64,000 nucleotides of DNA from Aquatica leii (taxonomy: Eukaryota > Arthropoda > Insecta > Coleoptera > Lampyridae). The position numbers and the translations under genes are program-made. The stretch is taken from the NCBI GenBank assembly GCA_035610365.1, contig CM069432.1, positions 10,912,001-10,976,000 on the forward strand, given 5' to 3'. The notes under the pieces are model-generated. The model ran no database searches. It was given only the letters and a program-made list of their open reading frames with translations, and was not told where the DNA came from. Positions 33,070-46,000 of the stretch are shown piece by piece. The first letter of the stretch is position 1. Each line of letters starts with the position of its first letter.

Positions 33070-34589
33070 AATATTAGTATACGCAAAACTTGGACTGGAG
33101 TTATGTATTCAACTCCATATTACATTGTCTTCGTAAAAAATTGTTCTCCAATTAAATAAACAAGGATTTGTAACTGCGGTTTGAACCTTAAAGAGAGTGA
33201 CATATAAAAGAAATTTCTGCGGTTTCATTGCACGCTTAATTGAGCTTTATATACCAGAACAAGCTGTGCACTTGTGCATTCATTGAAAAATAAATGTATA
33301 TTAACCAGTTCACGGTTGATTTTATCAACAAATTAATTAATTACAATTCTTGAGAAAAGTGTATTTTATTCTTAGAATTTAAAAAATGCCATTTGTATGG
33401 TGTAAGTGTTTGTAAGTGCTTACTTAGGATTTTTTCATCTCGACATCGTTGCGTGTTCTGTTCCATGTTCTAATTTTCTTATTCCAACCACATTCCCCGA
33501 CTCGTATTACATTACGTTTAATTAATTTAATTTTTATGGCATACCGTTATCGCATTTCCACCTTTTATGTTTTTGTGAACTTTCTTTTTCTAATTAATAG
33601 ATTATGTTTTTTTATTCTTTGTAGTGTTTGTGCTAAACGCATCAAGTACCAAAAAAGAAGTTTGGTTTAATTATCTTAAAGTGTATGCTACTTATCGTGA
33701 TGATTCATAATTTGGATGCTTATCCGAATTTACTGGTAATTTTATTGCTAACTGACAATTTCAAGTTCAAGTTTCAAACGTACTCTTTTGGCAACAGATA
33801 AATTAAAACATAACACAAGCATGTTATCCTTTTCTTTTCAGCTTACACTATTCGCATTAGAAAGGTGCAGATTTTTTTAAATCTACAGACAAAACATTAG
33901 TTTAATATTTTGTTGCTATTGTAATTTTTGAGATTGTTGCGTTTTGCTTCTTCTTATCAATTTATGATAATTATTATTATTCCTTACGGATGTGTGCTTT
34001 GGTTCACATAGAGATATTCGATGTTTATCGATGTCGCTGCAATATCAATGTTGAAAGACAAAACATTGATAATGAATAATGCTAAACATTGTGAACATGT
34101 CGCTTAAATTTCTGAAGGAATTGTAAAGTAGAAAATTGTGCAAGACTGCAAGATAAAGAAATGACTTGGCTCATCATGGATTCTTTCATTTTGTATTTAT
34201 GTCATGAAATTAGAGATAATGTGGCGATTACAACTTGAGAATGTATCCAAAAGATCATTTCTTGTTTCAGTCTACGGGTGTGATTTTTTCTTGATAAGTA
34301 CGTCAAGTTCGTCACTACAACAAAACCTTGCTGTAAAAATGAATATAAGCATTTGATTTTATTTAAACAGGAAGAATGTTAGATTTATATTTCACTTACT
34401 TTCAAATTATCCGAATATTTTATTAAATGAGTAAGGCAAAAAAATTAAGTCACGAACTTGACACGACTTGTGACTTGTGACGGACCTGACGCGGTGACAC
34501 ATAGCTTAATAGAAAACATTAGACCAAACCTTAATCATCAACCATCTTTTTGGAGATAACTTAAATTAGATTGAAGGATACAGAATTCC
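33070..34589. other. AT-rich stretch without recognised gene
   Basis: No coding motif, tRNA or repeat stands out. Confidence 0.5.
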
Positions 34590-37110
34590 TTTAAGGATTA
34601 AGGTACAACAATTGTTTACTCCAGCCACACCAAAATGGTCTGTTTCTGAAAAAAATCAAATTTTAAAACACATTAACTATAACAAAGAAATGGGGAGAAT
34701 AGGGAAAACGGTATGGATAGGGAAGGAATTACAAGAAAGTGTAGAGGAAATGAGAGAGATGATGGAGAAAGCAACAGAGAGAGTCAGATTTAGAAAATGG
34801 AAGGGGGAGAAAACTGGATGGAAGAAATGGTGGGATAAGGAATGCAAGGAAGCAAACAAAAGGCAAGAAGATCATTAAGACAGTGGAAAAAGGGAAGAAA
34901 GAAAAAGAAGAATACAAAGAAGCAGTAAAAATATACAAAAACATGCGACAGAAAGAAGGAGGAAAACAAAAGAAACAAGAGGAGCAGATTAAAGGAATAA
35001 AACGGAAGAAGATGTATGGAAGTACCTAAAGAAGCAGAGGAAAAAACAGGACGACAAAGGGAATAAAAATTAAAGAATGGGAGATATATTTTCGGAACAT
35101 GTTGGGAGGGGAAGAACAAAAGCAGGAAAAAGAAAAAAGAAAAGACGCGGTAGTAAGACAAGAAGAAGGAGATAGGGATAGAATAAGGGAAGAAGAAGTA
35201 ATAGAGGTGATAAAGAATATAAAAAGGAAAGGCGACAGGAGAAGATGGGATACAAGGAGAAGAGTGGATATACGGGGAGAAAATGTAGCAAAAAGGATGA
35301 CGGAAATACTAAACAAAATATGGAAAGGGGAAGGATTTCCAGAGAGATGGAGAAAGGGAATAATATGCCCAATACATAAAAAAGGCGAAAAAAATAAAGT
35401 CGAGAATTATAGAGGGGTAACATTATTGAGCACGGCATACAAATTGTACGCGACAATACTGCAAGAAAGACTACAAAAGGAAATAGAGGAAAGAAGTTTG
35501 GTACCAGACGGACAAGCGGGATTCAGAAAAGGAAGAAGGGCGATAGACAACATATATATACTGAAACACTTAGCAAATAAAGAACTAGAAAAAAAGAGGG
35601 AAAATGGTGGCACTATTCGTAGATCTAAAAGCTGCTTTTGACAAAGTGAATAGGGAAAAGCTGTGGGAATATATGAAAAGAAAAAAATCAATGAAAGATT
35701 AATACAAAGAATAGAGGAAATATACGAAGAAACGAGAAGCAGGGTTAAAGTGAATGGGGAAGAGAGTGAGAAATTCATAACAAAGAGAGGGTTGAGGCAG
35801 GGATGCCCACTGAGCCCAAGCCTGTTCTCGGTATATACGGGGGATCTGGAAGAGACAATGAGAGGACAACAGACAGGAGGGATAGTGGTAGGGAAAGCTA
35901 AGGTATGGTCGTTGGCGTATGCAGATGACATAGTGCTGGTGGCTAAGGAGGAAAAGGAAATGAAAGAGATGATGAAAACGCTAGAAAAATATATGAAAAA
36001 AGAAATGGAAGTAAACACGGAGAAAACAAAGATAATGATATTTAGAAAAGAGGGGGAAAAGAAAAAGAGAGGAGTGGAGATGGAGTGATGAGAAAGTGCA
36101 ACAAGTGAAGGAATTTACATACCTGGGCTACACGATGAAACAGGATAATAAAGAGGGAGAACACATAAAGGAAAAGGTGAAGAAAGGAAACAGGCTAATA
36201 GGACAAGTCTGGGGTGTGGGGAAAGAGTATTCAAGATGGAAATAAAAAAAAGAAAATTGCTGTTCGAAAAATTAATAAAGGGGGTGGTAATGTATGGAGC
36301 GGAAATATGGGGCTGGAAGGAGTGGAGGGAGGTAGAGGGGCTACAGGAAAAATACTGGAGATGGCTGTTAGGATTGGACAGGGATACACCGGGGTATATT
36401 GTGAGAGAGGAGGTACAGATAGAAAAAATAAGGGTAGAGACAAGAAAAAGAGCCATGAAATACGAGGAAGAAATGAGGGAAAGAACAGATTGCAAAATTC
36501 TGCAAGAATGTTGGAAAGAGATAAAGGGAGGGAAAGTGAAGTACGGGCAGGAGGGCAGAGAAGAGTATTACAAAAGAAACGGGTACGCGAGTGAAGAAGT
36601 GGAGAGATTAAGAGAAGTGGGGGTAGGGACAAGAGAAGAAATAATAAGGAGAGATAGAGACATCGAAAAACAAGAAAGATGGACAAAGATAAAAGAGAGC
36701 AGATATAATAGGAATTATAAAGATATCAAGGGTGAAGGGGTGTCGGGATATTTAAAAGACAGTGAGATTAAAAGCAACAAAAGGAAAAAAATGGTGGCAA
36801 GGTTCAGATGTGGCAACGAGGAGTTAGGGAACAAATATTGGAAAGAAGAACCAGAAAAGTTGTGCAGGCTATGTGGAGAAGAAATGGAAGATCTGAACCA
36901 CATGAGAAAGAGATGCAGGGAACTAAGAGAAGAGGTGATGAAAACAGTGGATATCTTAGATGAAAACGGAAAAGGAGCGGAATGGATGGAGGAAGTATGG
37001 AGCAGGAGGAAAAAGTTAAGGGGGGAGAAGGGATAAGAAAATGTAATATATATGTATAGACAACACGACCAAATTTGTAAGCCAAATGGCAATGAATAAA
37101 GTTAAACTTA
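34590..37110 (+). mobile_element. Purine-rich non-LTR retrotransposon (LINE), 5' truncated
   Basis: Boundaries are approximate: coding similarity starts near 34612 in the endonuclease-RT linker and ends at 37036, with a short 3' region containing AATAAA near 37095. I did not find a duplication. The plus strand is very rich in A and G through the whole coding part. The endonuclease is missing. Confidence 0.75.
34612..37036 (+). pseudogene. LINE reverse transcriptase, purine-rich coding strand
   Basis: Motifs in order: ENYRGVTLLSTAYKLYA (near 35400), LVPDGQAGFRKGRRAIDNIY (35505), FVDLKAAFDKVN (after a frameshift near 35600), LRQGCPLSPSLFSVY (35795), catalytic AYADDIVLV (35920), then FTYLGYTM (36115) and a C-terminal knuckle CRLCGEEMEDLNHMRKRC (36865-36915). 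Frameshifts lie near 34870-35100, 35600 and 36088, and a stop near 36242. The clade is uncertain; related elements are common in insects. It would copy its RNA at the target by target-primed reverse transcription. Confidence 0.8.
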
Positions 37111-37387
37111 TATTCTGTTTTTAAAAATAATATAAATATGGAGACAATAAGAAGAACTGCTATAACAAGTCAATCATAAAGAAAGATTCGTTTACAATGA
37201 GAGTTACTACATGAAACATAAATCGGCTTGTCGTATATTATGTAAAACTGTAAACTGTTATTTTAATTTTTCTTTCTAAGAATGTTTATGGATTATGTTC
37301 TCTTCATGTACACTAAATAAAATACTCAAGATTTATTTTTGGAAATAAAAATGCATTGCTATGATTGTTGCTACTCTAAACATCTAC

Positions 37388-37484
37388 AGGGTGATCTGAA
37401 AGAAGTGGCGCGTATTGTAACTAAATGATCTAAGTAAAGTTTGATCTTATTTATATGTAGCGCCACTTTGGGAAGATCACTCCC
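37388..37484. repeat. Small MITE with GATCTTC/GTGGCGC termini
   Basis: Inverted ends AGGGTGATCTGAAAGAAGTG and (complement at the right) GGGAGTGATCTTCCCAAAGT share the sequence through GTGGCGC. A related half copy, AGGGTGATCTTCTCGAAGTG, lies at 37603-37662 on plus. Confidence 0.55.
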
Positions 37485-37602
37485 TCCCAATCCTCAGATA
37501 ATCTTATTTCTAATTATCGCCGTTATCCGACAATCTTGCACACGTCGGGTGCAGTTATTTCTCTCTCAAACACGTGATTACAGCACAACAGATAACTTAC
37601 TA

Positions 37603-37662
37603 TAGGGTGATCTTCTCGAAGTGGCGCTACATATAATTAAGATCGAACTTCACTTAGGTAAG
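37603..37662 (+). repeat. Partial copy of the same MITE
   Basis: Matches one arm of the element at 37388-37484 through GTGGCGCTACATATAA. Confidence 0.5.
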
Positions 37663-37904
37663 TCCGTTTGATCAATTAAATAAACATCATAACATTGTTT
37701 TTGATTTCCTTTTATTCACGGTGTTAACAAAATATTCGTTTGTTACTGTCGGTTTATTTGGCCAAATTTTTTTTAACGTGTCATGAAATTTTTTATTTTG
37801 ACATTTTTTTGCTTGTTGTTGCTAAATAATCAGGTACACGCTGTATGCGTTCAGTGCTTTCTAACCAATAAACAATGATTTTTTTTCTGAATTTCAGATA
37901 TTGT

Positions 37905-37970
37905 TATCATTCGGTTATTGCTATCAAAACCCCCAAATCTCAACGTGATTCTATTAAGCGGCGTACACGT
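37905..37970 (-). repeat. End of the CAGTGCACG-type element
   Basis: Read on minus it gives TGTACGCCGCTTAATAGAAT and continues like the copy at 33003-33066. Gypsy copy B inserted just beside it at ATAT (37977-37980). Confidence 0.5.
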
Positions 37971-37980
37971 ACTATAATAT

Positions 37981-38494
37981 TGTAACAAATTTTATTATTA
38001 AAATTAATTTATTTTATTTATACTAAAAATATGCAGTGTTGTAAATAGATAATTTTTAAATTATATAGATATAGATACATTTTTTTTCTTTCAAAAATTA
38101 TCTAGTATTAGATAATAGATAAATTATTCAAACTTTATACAAACTTTAATAAAAAAAACACTTACACTAATTTATATCACTTACACGAAGATAAAGACCT
38201 CGGATAACTTCTATTTATTTAAACACTAACGATTGTTTACATTAAAGTCACGGACAAGGTTATACACCGTAGATTTATCGCACACGCGTTAATAACTTAT
38301 TTATTTAGACTTGAATAACTGTCGTCTTCGAATCACGGGAAATAACTCACCTCTGATTATTTGAACCGCATTTATACACATTTTGGAAATCCTTTGCGAA
38401 TGTTCCATATCTTTCGGTAAACGTTCTGGAAAATAGATAACAACTTCGTGAAATCTCTAGAAATTGAGTATAATTTCTCGAACTGGTAACTACA
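37981..38494 (-). repeat. 3' LTR of Gypsy copy B
   Basis: Read on minus it runs from about 38494 (AGTTACCAGTTCGAGAAAT region) to TTGTTACA at 37981. It matches the other LTRs of the family. The outer start is uncertain by about 5 bp. Confidence 0.8.
38371..38482 (-). promoter_or_regulatory. Heat-shock-element-like array and TATA in the 3' LTR of copy B
   Basis: TTCtcGAA (38475-38482), TTCgtGAA (38445-38452), TTCtgGAA (38424-38431) and TTTgcGAAtgTTC (38393-38405) lie upstream, in minus sense, of TATAAA (38376-38371). Confidence 0.5.
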
Positions 38495-38503
38495 GGCCAA
38501 CAC

Positions 38504-38675
38504 TTAAACGCCTGTTCCTCGGAAGACGACCTCCAACATGTTTCAAACTGTCCTCCAATTCAGTTGATCTAAGCCACAACCAAGCTTAGGTACTGCCAAT
38601 TGATTAACATGGTGGAACTCCATTTCTCTTTTGAGATTCCATAATGTTCGCCACAGATTTTCGTATAAAGGCTTG
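38504..38675 (-). pseudogene. Macrodomain, OARD1/TARG1-like, C-terminal half (accessory gene of Gypsy B)
   Basis: The minus frame begins KPLYENL and contains VPKLGCGLDQLNW, followed by a stop and MLEVVFRGTGV. These are the C-terminal blocks of OARD1/TARG1. The Asp in GCGLD corresponds to catalytic D125 of human TARG1. One in-frame stop interrupts it near 38547. The piece lies directly between the integrase C-terminus (PPRG, near 38700) and the 3' LTR. A deletion joins integrase to KPLYE and removed the N-terminal half that copy A retains; the two pieces overlap only at the KP(I/L)YE block. So two separately decayed copies place the same domain at the same site. Confidence 0.8.
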
Positions 38676-38689
38676 GTGCGTGAATATTG

Positions 38690-39764
38690 CCTCTGGGTGG
38701 TTTTCGGATGCGATATATAACGTCATTAATACGCTGCACGACTTCATAAGGGTCGTTCCTTTACCGTTGCAGCTTCGGCGACAAACCACGTCTCCTTTGA
38801 AGATTATACAACCAGACCTTGTGCCTTGACGTCATATTTAGTCTTCATCCTGTCGCTGGCAATTTGTGTGTTTTTACGGACCTCCTCATGTACTTCGTCT
38901 AGCTTTTTGATCTGCTTGCTGACGTAATCTTCTCCAGCAACTTCATCTTCCGGTCTTCGTCCAAATTGGAGGTCGCATGGCAGTCGTATTTCGCGACCAA
39001 GCATCACACAAGATGGTGTTTGACCTGTGCTTTCGTGAATGGATGATTAGTATGCCATTAGGAAAAGGTGCAAGTACTGATCCCAGTCTCTTTGGTGTTT
39101 GGACATTTCTTTGGCTAAGTATTTTCCCATTGTTCGATTCATCCGCTCAACCATGCCATCAGATTGAGGATGAAGAAGCGTCGTCTTAGTTTTCTTAATT
39201 CCGAACAGTCGGCAAACTTTTTGAAACAGCCCAGACTAAAAGTTGCGGTCTTGATCGGAGTGTAATTCCAACGAAACTCCAAACCAGCAGAAAAATGTTA
39301 CTAATACGTCTGTGACTGTAGCTGCTTCTTGATTGAGTATGGCGTAAGCCCCCGTCCATTCTGCGATATAATCATCGCCGCTAGGATCTATTTGTTTCCC
39401 AAATCAGATTCTGGGAACGGTTCTGCCATGTCAATCGCTATTTTTTCTAAAGGGCTTCCTACTTTGTATTGCTTTATCGGTGCTTTGCGCTTTCCCGCTG
39501 GACCAATTCCCGATGCGCAGACCGTGCACTTACGGCACCATCTCATGACGTTCTCTTTGCAGTTTCCGAACTTTCCCCGATGTTTTCTTAATGCTAAAGT
39601 GTCTTCCCGATGTACCATCGTAGAGATGCTTCAACACTTCTGACACAGGGCTCTTTGGCACTACCAACTGTAGTCTGTTTCCTGTGCCCCCGACCTTTTC
39701 TAAGGTTTGCTTAAGAAGACCGTCTTCTACTATTAAAGAGTCCCACTGCGCCCAGGCGCGAATT
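38690..39764 (-). pseudogene. Integrase of Gypsy copy B
   Basis: On minus: a finger-side block (VSEVLKHLYDGTS, near 39625), CRKCTVCASG (39540-39510), AIDMAEPFPESDLGNK (first catalytic Asp, near 39430), a middle part with the HSDQ block near 39255, then LPCDLQFGRRPEDEVAGEDY (38990-38930) and IRKPPRG (near 38700). Stops and frameshifts are frequent. It corresponds block by block with copy A. Confidence 0.8.
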
Positions 39765-39896
39765 GTATTGTACGCTTTTAACAGTTGTTGTGTTTTATGT
39801 ACTTATTGTAGTGTGTTTCATGTTAAGTTAGTTAAATGTATACGTTATAAATAATTACTTTTATCAAGGAGTGATTCGTTTATTGATAAAATCACA
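39765..39896. repeat. Short foreign segment between RT and integrase in copy B
   Basis: RT coding ends after KIRAVQAWP (39897) and integrase-side coding starts near 39764. The 130 bp between begin TGTATTGTAC and end ATCACAACA. It could be a small solo LTR of another element; RNase H is deleted here. Confidence 0.4.
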
Positions 39897-40265
39897 ACAC
39901 TTGGCCATGCTTGCACTGCTCGGATTTTGTCTGGGTCAGCCTTTACTTCATCTCTAGATACGACGTGGCCAATGTATTGCACTTTCTTCTTAAATACGTG
40001 ACACTTTTTTAGGCTCAGTTTGAGATTAGCCCCACGTAGTCGCTGAAACACTTCTTCTAAGTTGTTCAAGTGTTCTTCAAACGATCTTCCAACCACGATC
40101 ACGTCGTCCAGGTAAACCAAACACGTCTTGCAAGACAATCCGCGCAAGATGGTCACCATCAAATGCTCGAACGTTGCAGCAGCGTTACACAGGCCGAAGG
40201 GCATCACAGTGAACTGCCACAAACCAGTTATAATCGTAAAAGCTGTTTTTTCACGATCCTTGGGT
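39897..40265 (-). pseudogene. Reverse transcriptase palm of Gypsy copy B
   Basis: WQFTVMPFGLCNAAATFEHLM is followed by the intact catalytic box LVYLDDVIVVG (about 40125-40095), LKLSLKKCHVFKKKVQYIGH and DPDKIRAVQAWP. The fingers part is deleted, so it follows protease almost directly. Confidence 0.82.
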
Positions 40266-40272
40266 TACAATT

Positions 40273-40910
40273 CTACTGTCCAATAGATGTCGTGGACACT
40301 TCTTCGGTGATTTCTTCCTTAGATTGTAAGCATCTCACAATTTGAGATACTGGCGTGCATTGGCCTACCACGATTACAAGATCTGAGTTGATATCCTTAT
40401 CCTTACTGGCATCGTGTTTTTCTAAAGTTCTGGCAACGAGTAGTCCCTTTTCAACTAAGCCGCCCTCCATTGGTTCAATCGCGCGTATGTAGCTTTCCCG
40501 GAGATTTCCATCCAGACGTGCCATCACCACACTTTCAATCCTCGCTGGGAGTCACGTCTTCACTCAATAAGACTTGCACGGCTGCCTTCTCTGACGAAAG
40601 AAAAGGAATTTCTTCATTGTCGATTTTCAGGACATCGTTCTTCATATCCAAATGGAACCTATACTTCTTTATAACGTCTATTTCCAAGATAACTTCTTCC
40701 GTGATGTCGGCTACCAGTACTTGATGGTCGAGTACTCCATTTCCCAAACCAATGGATACTTTGACTTGTCCGTGAGTAGGTATTTTGTCGCCCGTCGCTG
40801 TTCGAAGTCGTGCTGTTACTGGTGATGTCTTCTCATTTTCCAATAACATGTCAGGACGAAAGATTGTCTTCGTCGCTCCGGTGTCAACCAGTAACTAAAC
40901 GCTTCTTCCA
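40273..40910 (-). pseudogene. Aspartic protease of Gypsy copy B
   Basis: LLVDTGATKTIFRPDML lies near 40890-40850, followed by HQVLVADITEEVILEIDVIKKY (about 40750-40680). A frameshift lies near 40530. It matches the protease of copy A closely. Confidence 0.8.
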
Positions 40911-40999
40911 TTGGTCTTGCCATCGAGATAAATGCTATGCAATTGCTCTCTAGGCTATGCTATTTGAATTGTAATCTCCGGAACCTGACTAAGCGAGAC

Positions 41000-42131
41000 T
41001 AACTTTTGTCTCTTTTTATCAACTCGTTCCAAATTTTCGAGCGCTTTTCATGTCTTCTTCTTGGGTTTAGTACGATGCCGTCGTACATGGCCTATTTCAC
41101 CGCAGTTCAAAGTCACTCCTCTTTTGCGAAGTATTCGTCGCGATATCTCCTCGATGCTTTCCAGTGTCTCGTTGCGATGCTTGTTTAGCTGCTTCAAACT
41201 CCAAAGCATGCACCTAAGCTTCATCCAATGTCTTCGGTCGAGCTAACCGGAGAGTCTGCTGCGTTGTTTCGGAGGCCGTCTACAAAAGTTTGAATAGCTA
41301 ACTGCTCCAAGAAGGTATCTGGTGCTATAGGATACGCAAGCCGTGTTAATCTGGCGATTTCAGTCTCAAACTCTTGAAGACTTTCGGCAGCTTTCTGAAC
41401 CCTTTTAATTTGAGCTTGATACACTTGTTGAAGATGAGCATCTCTATATCTCATTTCTAATCGTGAAATTAAGAGTTTGTAATACATTTTGTAAAATTCC
41501 AAGCGCTTTTCCACGTAAGGACACTATTAAAGACGTCCCTTTCCGTTTATTGCTCGAACCATTAGCTCTGGCTGCGGCTTCAAACTGGTTGTAGTAGGTT
41601 GACCATAGAACTTTACCATCAAAATTTTGAGGTACAACATTAAACTTGTGAGTGGTTTCTTCCCGATGGTCCATTATTAAATCTTCGCTCGTACCACTTC
41701 CTTCGCCGAGACAATTCATTCGATTTATTCTTTCTTCAAGCAGTTTCATTCTGTCTTCTAATTTGTTCTCTACTGCTTTTCGTTTTTCAGAACTTCGCAT
41801 ATTTCTTCTCTTAAATTTAACATGTCTGCTTGAGTTTCCTCTTGGACAGTTTTGATTTGATTTTCTATGCTTGTTCGTATTTCTTCTTTTAAACTTCTAG
41901 AATTTTCCTCCATTTTCTGAGAATGTTCGGATAGATTTTCTTCCATTCTCTGAGAATTTTTTTAAAACTTATTTTTTCAATTTTTCTTGAATAATCTTCC
42001 ATTTTCTGAGAATTTTCGTAAAACTTTTCTTCCATTTTCTGCGAATTTTCTCCCATTTTTTTATTTATTGATTGGAGAATTTCAAATATTTTTGAATCAA
42101 TTTTAACTGCTTGCAAACGCGTCACCGGCAT
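41000..42131 (-). pseudogene. gag of Gypsy copy B
   Basis: ATG at 42131 (MPVTRLQAVKIDSKIF), then a coiled coil of NSQKMEE units, NKLEDRMKLLEERINRM, VVPQNFDGKVLWSTYYNQFE (near 41630) and EFETEIARLTRLAYPIAPDTF. A degraded zinc-knuckle region lies near 41110-41050. Several frameshifts. Confidence 0.8.
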
Positions 42132-42276
42132 AAATTTAAAAAATACGCGAACTAAAGTTTGATTATTTACGCAATTAATGTTTTTATTACGGGAGCGATA
42201 TTAAATTACTTAATGATATTTATACTAAAATCGTGATCAGCGTATTTATTTACACGATTCTATTCGATACCCCGCA

Positions 42277-42286
42277 CTGACGCCAA
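42277..42286 (-). other. Primer-binding site of Gypsy copy B
   Basis: TTGGCGTCAG, read on minus, follows the 5' LTR end at 42287 directly. Confidence 0.55.
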
Positions 42287-42341
42287 TGTAACGAATTTTA
42301 TTATTAAAACAAATTTATTTATACTAAAAATATGTACACGT
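42287..42341 (-). repeat. 5' LTR of copy B, 3' fragment
   Basis: Read on minus it covers ACGTGTACATATTTTTAGTA to AATTCGTTACA, as in copy A. piggyBac follows at the TTAA 42342-42345. Confidence 0.8.
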
Positions 42342-43082
42342 TTAACCTTCCGATTACCATTGGGGTCTTTTTTGACCCCAGACGTGTCGTTTTTGTTGTC
42401 TTTTCTTAAGTTTTTTTTACAACTGTCCCAATATTTTTTTGGCCGAGTTTCTTTCAACAATGTTTAATAATATATAACAAATTTTTCAATTGTTATTTGT
42501 TTTGCGACGTAAAAAAAATGTTGTCGTTGGGGTCATATTTGACCCCACTTGGTAACCGACGTTCTAAAAAGTAATTCCAATATTTTGTCTGCATTTGTCA
42601 TCTAATTTGCTTGTTTCAACGTGTTTCAACGTGTTATTCGTCTGAATCAGTACCATTCCGTCTTTAGTCATTACATTCGGTGAGTTTGTTCGAATCAGTT
42701 GAAAAGTGTGTCTGCTGTGTTATTACATTTGATTAGAAATAGTTGTTGTTGAATTATCGCTAGAAAATATTCGTCTCAGCGTGAAGTGGAAGAAATAGCT
42801 AGCAATATTAATTTACTGAATGAAATTGAAGATGAAATTTTATCTGACGATAGTGACGCCGAATTTGAAGAAGTAAGTGTACCTGATGTAAACCCGATTG
42901 AAAGTTCGGAAGACGACGACAGTAATGATAATTTGCCCAATGATGAAGATATACGGGTGGGTAAAGATGGTTCCACATGGAAAAAAGATAAGCCTCATGT
43001 TAGAAGACGAAATCAGCGAAATATTCTAAAAACACCGCCAGGATTAACAAAATTCAGTGAACATATTTCAACATGCCCAGAT

Positions 43083-46000
43083 AGGGTGTAAAGCTAGTTC
43101 GCCTCCACGTGGTGCACCCTGGGTAACGCTAAATGAACTAGCACATACTGGCAGTCAGATAATCCAAGGATCTCCTGACTATACGACACATTAAATTAAA
43201 TTATTAAATTACGACATTATCATGACCCAAAACAAAACAAATGGTCCTTCTCAGGACCCTATGACTAGAAAAATTGGACCCTCAGTCTGATTTTGTCAGA
43301 TTAACATAGAAGGCATTAGTTATGCTAAAAGCCAGTACATATCAAAATTATTAAAAGATGACGATATCGACATAGTTGCAATCCAGGAAACTCATTGCGA
43401 GTCAGAACAAGAGCTCTAAAAAAGGGGAAAAATACCAGGCTACGAACTACTGGGTGCAACGTACCATAGAGCATACGGCGCAGCCACTTATATAAAAAGC
43501 AACATAGAAAATTCATCTGTAGTTTCTATATCGACCGACAACGACATACAGATTGTAACTACAAAAATTGGAAGTATCACTATCTCCAACATTTATAAAC
43601 CTCCCACAAGGACCTGGTCAACTCATGTTCTTAAAACATACCCCCATCCCGCTGTATATCTAGGCGACTTTAACAGCCACCACGAACAGTGGAAATATAG
43701 ACAAAACGATGTTAATGGAGAGGCTTTGGTCAGATGGACCGAAGACGAGCACTTACATCTAATCTTTGATGCTAAAGACAAAGGCACATTTAAATCAGCT
43801 GCATGGAACAGGGAATATAACCCGGACTTATGCTTTGTCTCAATGGACTCTAATAATACCCCTTTGGCCGCTACAAGAAAAGTTCTCTCGGAATTCCCCC
43901 ACAGCCAGCATCGCTCAATCATCATGGAGATCGGAACCCAAATACCGCTAATAAGATCCATCCCAAGACCTAGATGGAACTTTAAGCGAGCTGATTGGAA
44001 AAAATTCTCATCGGAACTAGATAAATGCTTAGGATGGATACCACCCACGAGTAAAAACTACGCTCGGTTTGTCAGGGCAGTAATTAGCACAGCTAAGAAG
44101 TGCATACCAAGAGGGTACCGGGAGGAATATATTCCTGGATGGTGTCAAAGCAGCGAAGAATGATATCAAAATTTCCTAGAAACTGGTGATCAATAAATCG
44201 CAGATCAGTTACTTTATAGTTTAAATGCAGCAAGACAACAAAAATGGAGTGAAACTGTTGAAAATTTAAACTTCCAACCATCAAGTCGGAAAGCGTGGTC
44301 CCTAATTAGAAAACTTGGAGGTGGAAACCCTCCTAAACAGCAAAAAGCTCCCATTAAACCAAATTCAGTGGCCTCTCATATTGTGATGACATCTAGAGCA
44401 CCCAGAGATACAGCCTATACAAAAAGGGTAATAGAACATCTAAAAACTCTTAAAAACGAATCTACAGTAACTGAACACTCTCGTCCTTTCACCGGCGAAG
44501 ATGTATCGCCGCTGCCCTTAAAGATGTTACTTCTGGGAAAGCCCCAGGGTTTGACGGAATTCATCCTGAATTCCTTATTAACTGCGGAAAATACGCGAAG
44601 AGATGGTTCGCGTGCTTCTTCACAAACATCATGCAGACTAATGAAATTCCTCGAGAATTCAAACGCTCAAAAGTAATAGCCATTCAAAAACCAGGTAAAC
44701 CAGCAGACCAACCAAAAAGTTACCGCCCAATTGCGCTGCTGTCATTAACGTACAAGCTGATGGAAAGATTGATCTACAACAGAATAAGTTCAGTAATACT
44801 TAGAGATATTCCAGTCGAACAAGCGGGTTTCAGACCTAAACGGAGCTGCACCGACCAAGTATTATCACTAACCACATATATCGAAGCCGGTTTTTAAAGA
44901 AAACTAAAAAGTTCTGTCGCATTCATTGATTTGTCAGCAGCGTATGATACCGTATGGAGGGAAGCAGTTATATACAAATTCCTACGCAAAATTCCCTGTA
45001 AACTCACATCAAGATTAATAGAAAACATGCTTAACGACAGAGTTTTTCAGGTGATAATGGGATCAGAAATCAGCACACCCAGAAAGCTTAAGAATGAACT
45101 GCCGCAAGGATCAGTACTTTCGCCATTGTTGTTTAGCCTATATATAGCGGACATGCCCGAAACAACATCAACAAAGTTTGGCTACGCCGACGATTGGGCT
45201 CTAACCACTCAAACTAAATTAATAGAAGAAGCCGAAGAAAATCTTACCAATGACTTAAACATAATGGGAAGTTTCTTTCGAAAATGGCGGCTGCAACCTA
45301 ATGCTTCAAAAACAGAAGTAACCTGCTTTCATTTAAATAACAAAATGGCTGATAGAAAACTTACAGTCTACTTTGATAACACCTTACTTAATCACAATAA
45401 AAATCTAAAATACTTAGGTATCACTCTTGATAGAACGTTAAGCTTTAATGTACATCTAACTAACACTGCGGAAAAATTAGAGACCAGAAATAACATTATT
45501 CAGAAACTATGTGGCTCGACATGGGGAACATCAGCATCCACACTGAGATTGTCAGCCCTAGGCCTTGTCTACTCAGCCGCGGAGTACTGCGCACCAGTGT
45601 GGCTTAACAGTGCTCACGTGAAAAAGATAGATGCGCAACTGAACAACACCATGAGAATGATCGCTGGCGTAATCAAATCCACCCCAACTCAATGGCTACC
45701 GGTATTAAGCGACATTCCACCACCTCATCTACGCCGAATCAATTTGCTGACAAACGAATACACGAAGATACTTAACAACATAGAGCTTCCAATACATAAT
45801 TATATTGAAGACGCCAACAAAAATCGACTACGCTCTAGAAAACCACCAACAAACACCGCAAAAATTGCCACAGATGCTGAGTTTAACATCACAAGCAGAT
45901 GGGTGCACGAATGGTCTAGAGCTCAGCCAAACAGCAACTTGCCCTGCATAACAGAAACCCCCCCTGGCTTCAATCTACCACGCAAAACCTGGTGTACATT

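Noticed and set aside
34677..37092. Many minus-strand frames rich in Ser, Leu and Phe opposite the LINE
   Set aside because: They mirror the purine-rich coding strand of the reverse transcriptase and have no motif of their own.
42776..42976. Minus-strand Ser-rich frame opposite the piggyBac N-terminus
   Set aside because: Shadow of the acidic plus-strand coding sequence.
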